Below, piece by piece: positions 63,160 through 64,000 of a DNA stretch of 64,000 bases. Both the position numbers and the translations under genes were made by a program. How positions within the stretch are numbered: position 1 is the stretch's first letter; each line of letters opens with the position of its first letter. The stretch lies in the NCBI RefSeq assembly GCF_002814235.1, contig NZ_PHSU01000020.1, forward strand, positions 1-64,000. The letters run 5' to 3'. The notes beneath the pieces are model-generated. The model saw nothing but the letters and a program-made list of their open reading frames with translations. It was not told the DNA's origin and searched no databases. The DNA is from Pseudomonas sp. QS1027 (lineage in GTDB: Bacteria; Pseudomonadota; Gammaproteobacteria; Pseudomonadales; Pseudomonadaceae).

Positions 63160-63824
63160 ACAGGGCAGGCAAGCTGCTGTTGGGTCTGGCGATGCTGATG
63201 AGCTTCGCTGCCGCCCACGCCGATCCCGCGCTCTATCCCACCGGGCCGAGCCGGGACTCGGCTTTCATTCGCTTCGTCAACGCCCTGGACACGCCCCTCG
63301 ACGTGCTCCCGGAGGGCGAACAGACCCCTTCGACGCTGGCCCCGTCAGCCATCTCGGTGTTCTCCACGGTACCCGCTGACAAATCGGTCACGGGCGCCTT
63401 GAGCAGTGCCGGTGTCAGCGTGCCGGTCAGCTTGAAACTGGACCCCGGCGAGTTCGTGACCGTCGTGGTCGTGCCCGGCGACAAGGGCTTCGAACTGCTG
63501 ACCGTGCGCGAGCAACCGAAAGACTTCAATGACCTCCAGGCTTCAGTGGCCTTGATCAACGCCGACCCCGACTGCAGCCGCGGCGGTCTGCGCCGCGAAG
63601 GCGGGCAGGATCAGCTGATTTTCCATGACGTGAACCCCGGCTTGCTGGAACGACGTGAGGTCAATCCGGTCAAGTTGTCCGTGCAAGGTTTCTGCGACGA
63701 CGACCTGATCACGGAGCCCCTGGACCTGGGCCTGCTGGAACAGGGAGAGCGTTACACGGTGCTGTTCTTGTCGCAGAACGGCAAACCGGCCCTGGTGTTC
63801 GTCAAGGACGTCTTCGCCCAATAA
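63156..63824 (+). CDS. wssG: AlgF-like periplasmic protein WssG
   Basis: A 222-residue exported protein with a signal peptide (LLLGLAMLMSFAAAHA). The mature part has an all-beta look (FIRFVNALDTPLDVLP; ASVALINADPDC; GERYTVLFLS) and resembles AlgF, an accessory of alginate O-acetylation; WssG of P. fluorescens holds the equivalent place. It is the last gene of the operon: the next gene is on the opposite strand, so no WssH (MBOAT), WssI or WssJ follows. The ATG overlaps the WssF stop (ATGA). Confidence 0.82.
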   Translation: MNRAGKLLLGLAMLMSFAAAHADPALYPTGPSRDSAFIRFVNALDTPLDVLPEGEQTPSTLAPSAISVFSTVPADKSVTGALSSAGVSVPVSLKLDPGEFVTVVVVPGDKGFELLTVREQPKDFNDLQASVALINADPDCSRGGLRREGGQDQLIFHDVNPGLLERREVNPVKLSVQGFCDDDLITEPLDLGLLEQGERYTVLFLSQNGKPALVFVKDVFAQ

Positions 63825-63828
63825 ACCC

Positions 63829-64000
63829 TCAGGCCGGGCGCAATACCGGCAAACTGGTGGTGGACTTGATCTCGGACAGGGCAACGATGGAGTTGACCTC
63901 CTGGATCCCCGGCACCATCGACAGCTTCTCGAAGAAAAACCGCTCATAGGCCTCGATGTCCGCCGTGACGATGCGCAGCAGGAAATCCACCGCGCCCATC
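63829..64000 (-). CDS. Lrp/AsnC-family transcriptional regulator, C-terminal part (cut by window end)
   Basis: The 3' end of a minus-strand gene whose start lies beyond the window. The 56 visible residues (MGAVDFLLRIVTADIEAYER, then FFFEKLSMVPGIQEVNS and ALSEIKSTTSLPV) are the ligand-binding RAM domain of Lrp/AsnC regulators, with the typical final SxxALxExKxTTxLP. Its target is unknown. The stop is 4 bp from the wssG stop; the two genes are convergent. Confidence 0.9.
   Translation of the reverse strand, partial: MGAVDFLLRIVTADIEAYERFFFEKLSMVPGIQEVNSIVALSEIKSTTSLPVLRPA

Overview
This is a GC-rich Pseudomonas chromosome segment. The gene order (ptsP-rppH, ilvA//rpiA, D2HGDH//serA, pckA, hslO-hslR, rimBK, envZ-ompR, tex, gshA, argA-argE), the wss-type cellulose operon and the paired REP-like hairpins ending in CTCCTAC/GTAGGAG all point to the P. 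fluorescens complex. No rRNA, tRNA, insertion sequence, prophage or CRISPR array was seen.

Layout. 0-5.1 kb: a 2-aminoethylphosphonate-type ABC importer (binding protein, fused permease, ATPase) with a LysR regulator. 5.1-8 kb: a Cd/Zn/Pb efflux ATPase with a long His-Asp tract, divergent from its MerR-type regulator CadR, with the CadR operator between them. 8.1-29.5 kb: mostly core metabolism and housekeeping (thyA, lgt, TauE/SafE transporter, ptsP, rppH, a DUF2269/SDR-DoxX/DUF2269 operon, ilvA, rpiA, an FAH-family enzyme, D-2-hydroxyglutarate dehydrogenase divergent from serA, a RecQ-family helicase). 29.7-36.4 kb: an accessory interval between recQ-like and pckA. It holds a subtilase lipoprotein, an unknown membrane protein, an AT-richer delta-60 repeat protein, gene remnants, an antitoxin-like ORF, a YhfG-Fic toxin-antitoxin pair, a possible short RNA and a DUF1493 protein. 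36.4-52.6 kb: core again (pckA, Hsp33, Hsp15, rimB-rimK, envZ-ompR, tex, thioesterase, gshA, argA, argE, CYTH-CHAD triphosphatase). 52.7-63.8 kb: a cellulose biosynthesis operon. The window ends in the 3' part of an Lrp/AsnC regulator gene on the minus strand.

The cellulose operon is the most notable system. Its first four genes, BcsQ(WssA)-BcsA(WssB)-BcsB(WssC)-BcsC(WssE), are joined by 4-base stop/start overlaps, and are followed by a WssF-like SGNH protein and a WssG/AlgF-like protein. Compared with the wssABCDEFGHIJ operon described in P. fluorescens SBW25, the BcsZ endoglucanase (WssD) is cleanly absent between BcsB and BcsC. The MBOAT acetyltransferase (WssH), its WssI partner and WssJ are also absent, because an oppositely oriented regulator gene directly follows WssG. 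This is either a reduced operon or a variant cellulose system that borrows or omits acetylation.

The second notable locus is the YhfG-Fic pair, whose antitoxin carries a visible Fic-inhibition motif and which sits among decayed genes. Start codons were chosen from ribosome-binding sites, family N-termini and gene overlaps. No searches were run, so family calls rest on motif recognition.
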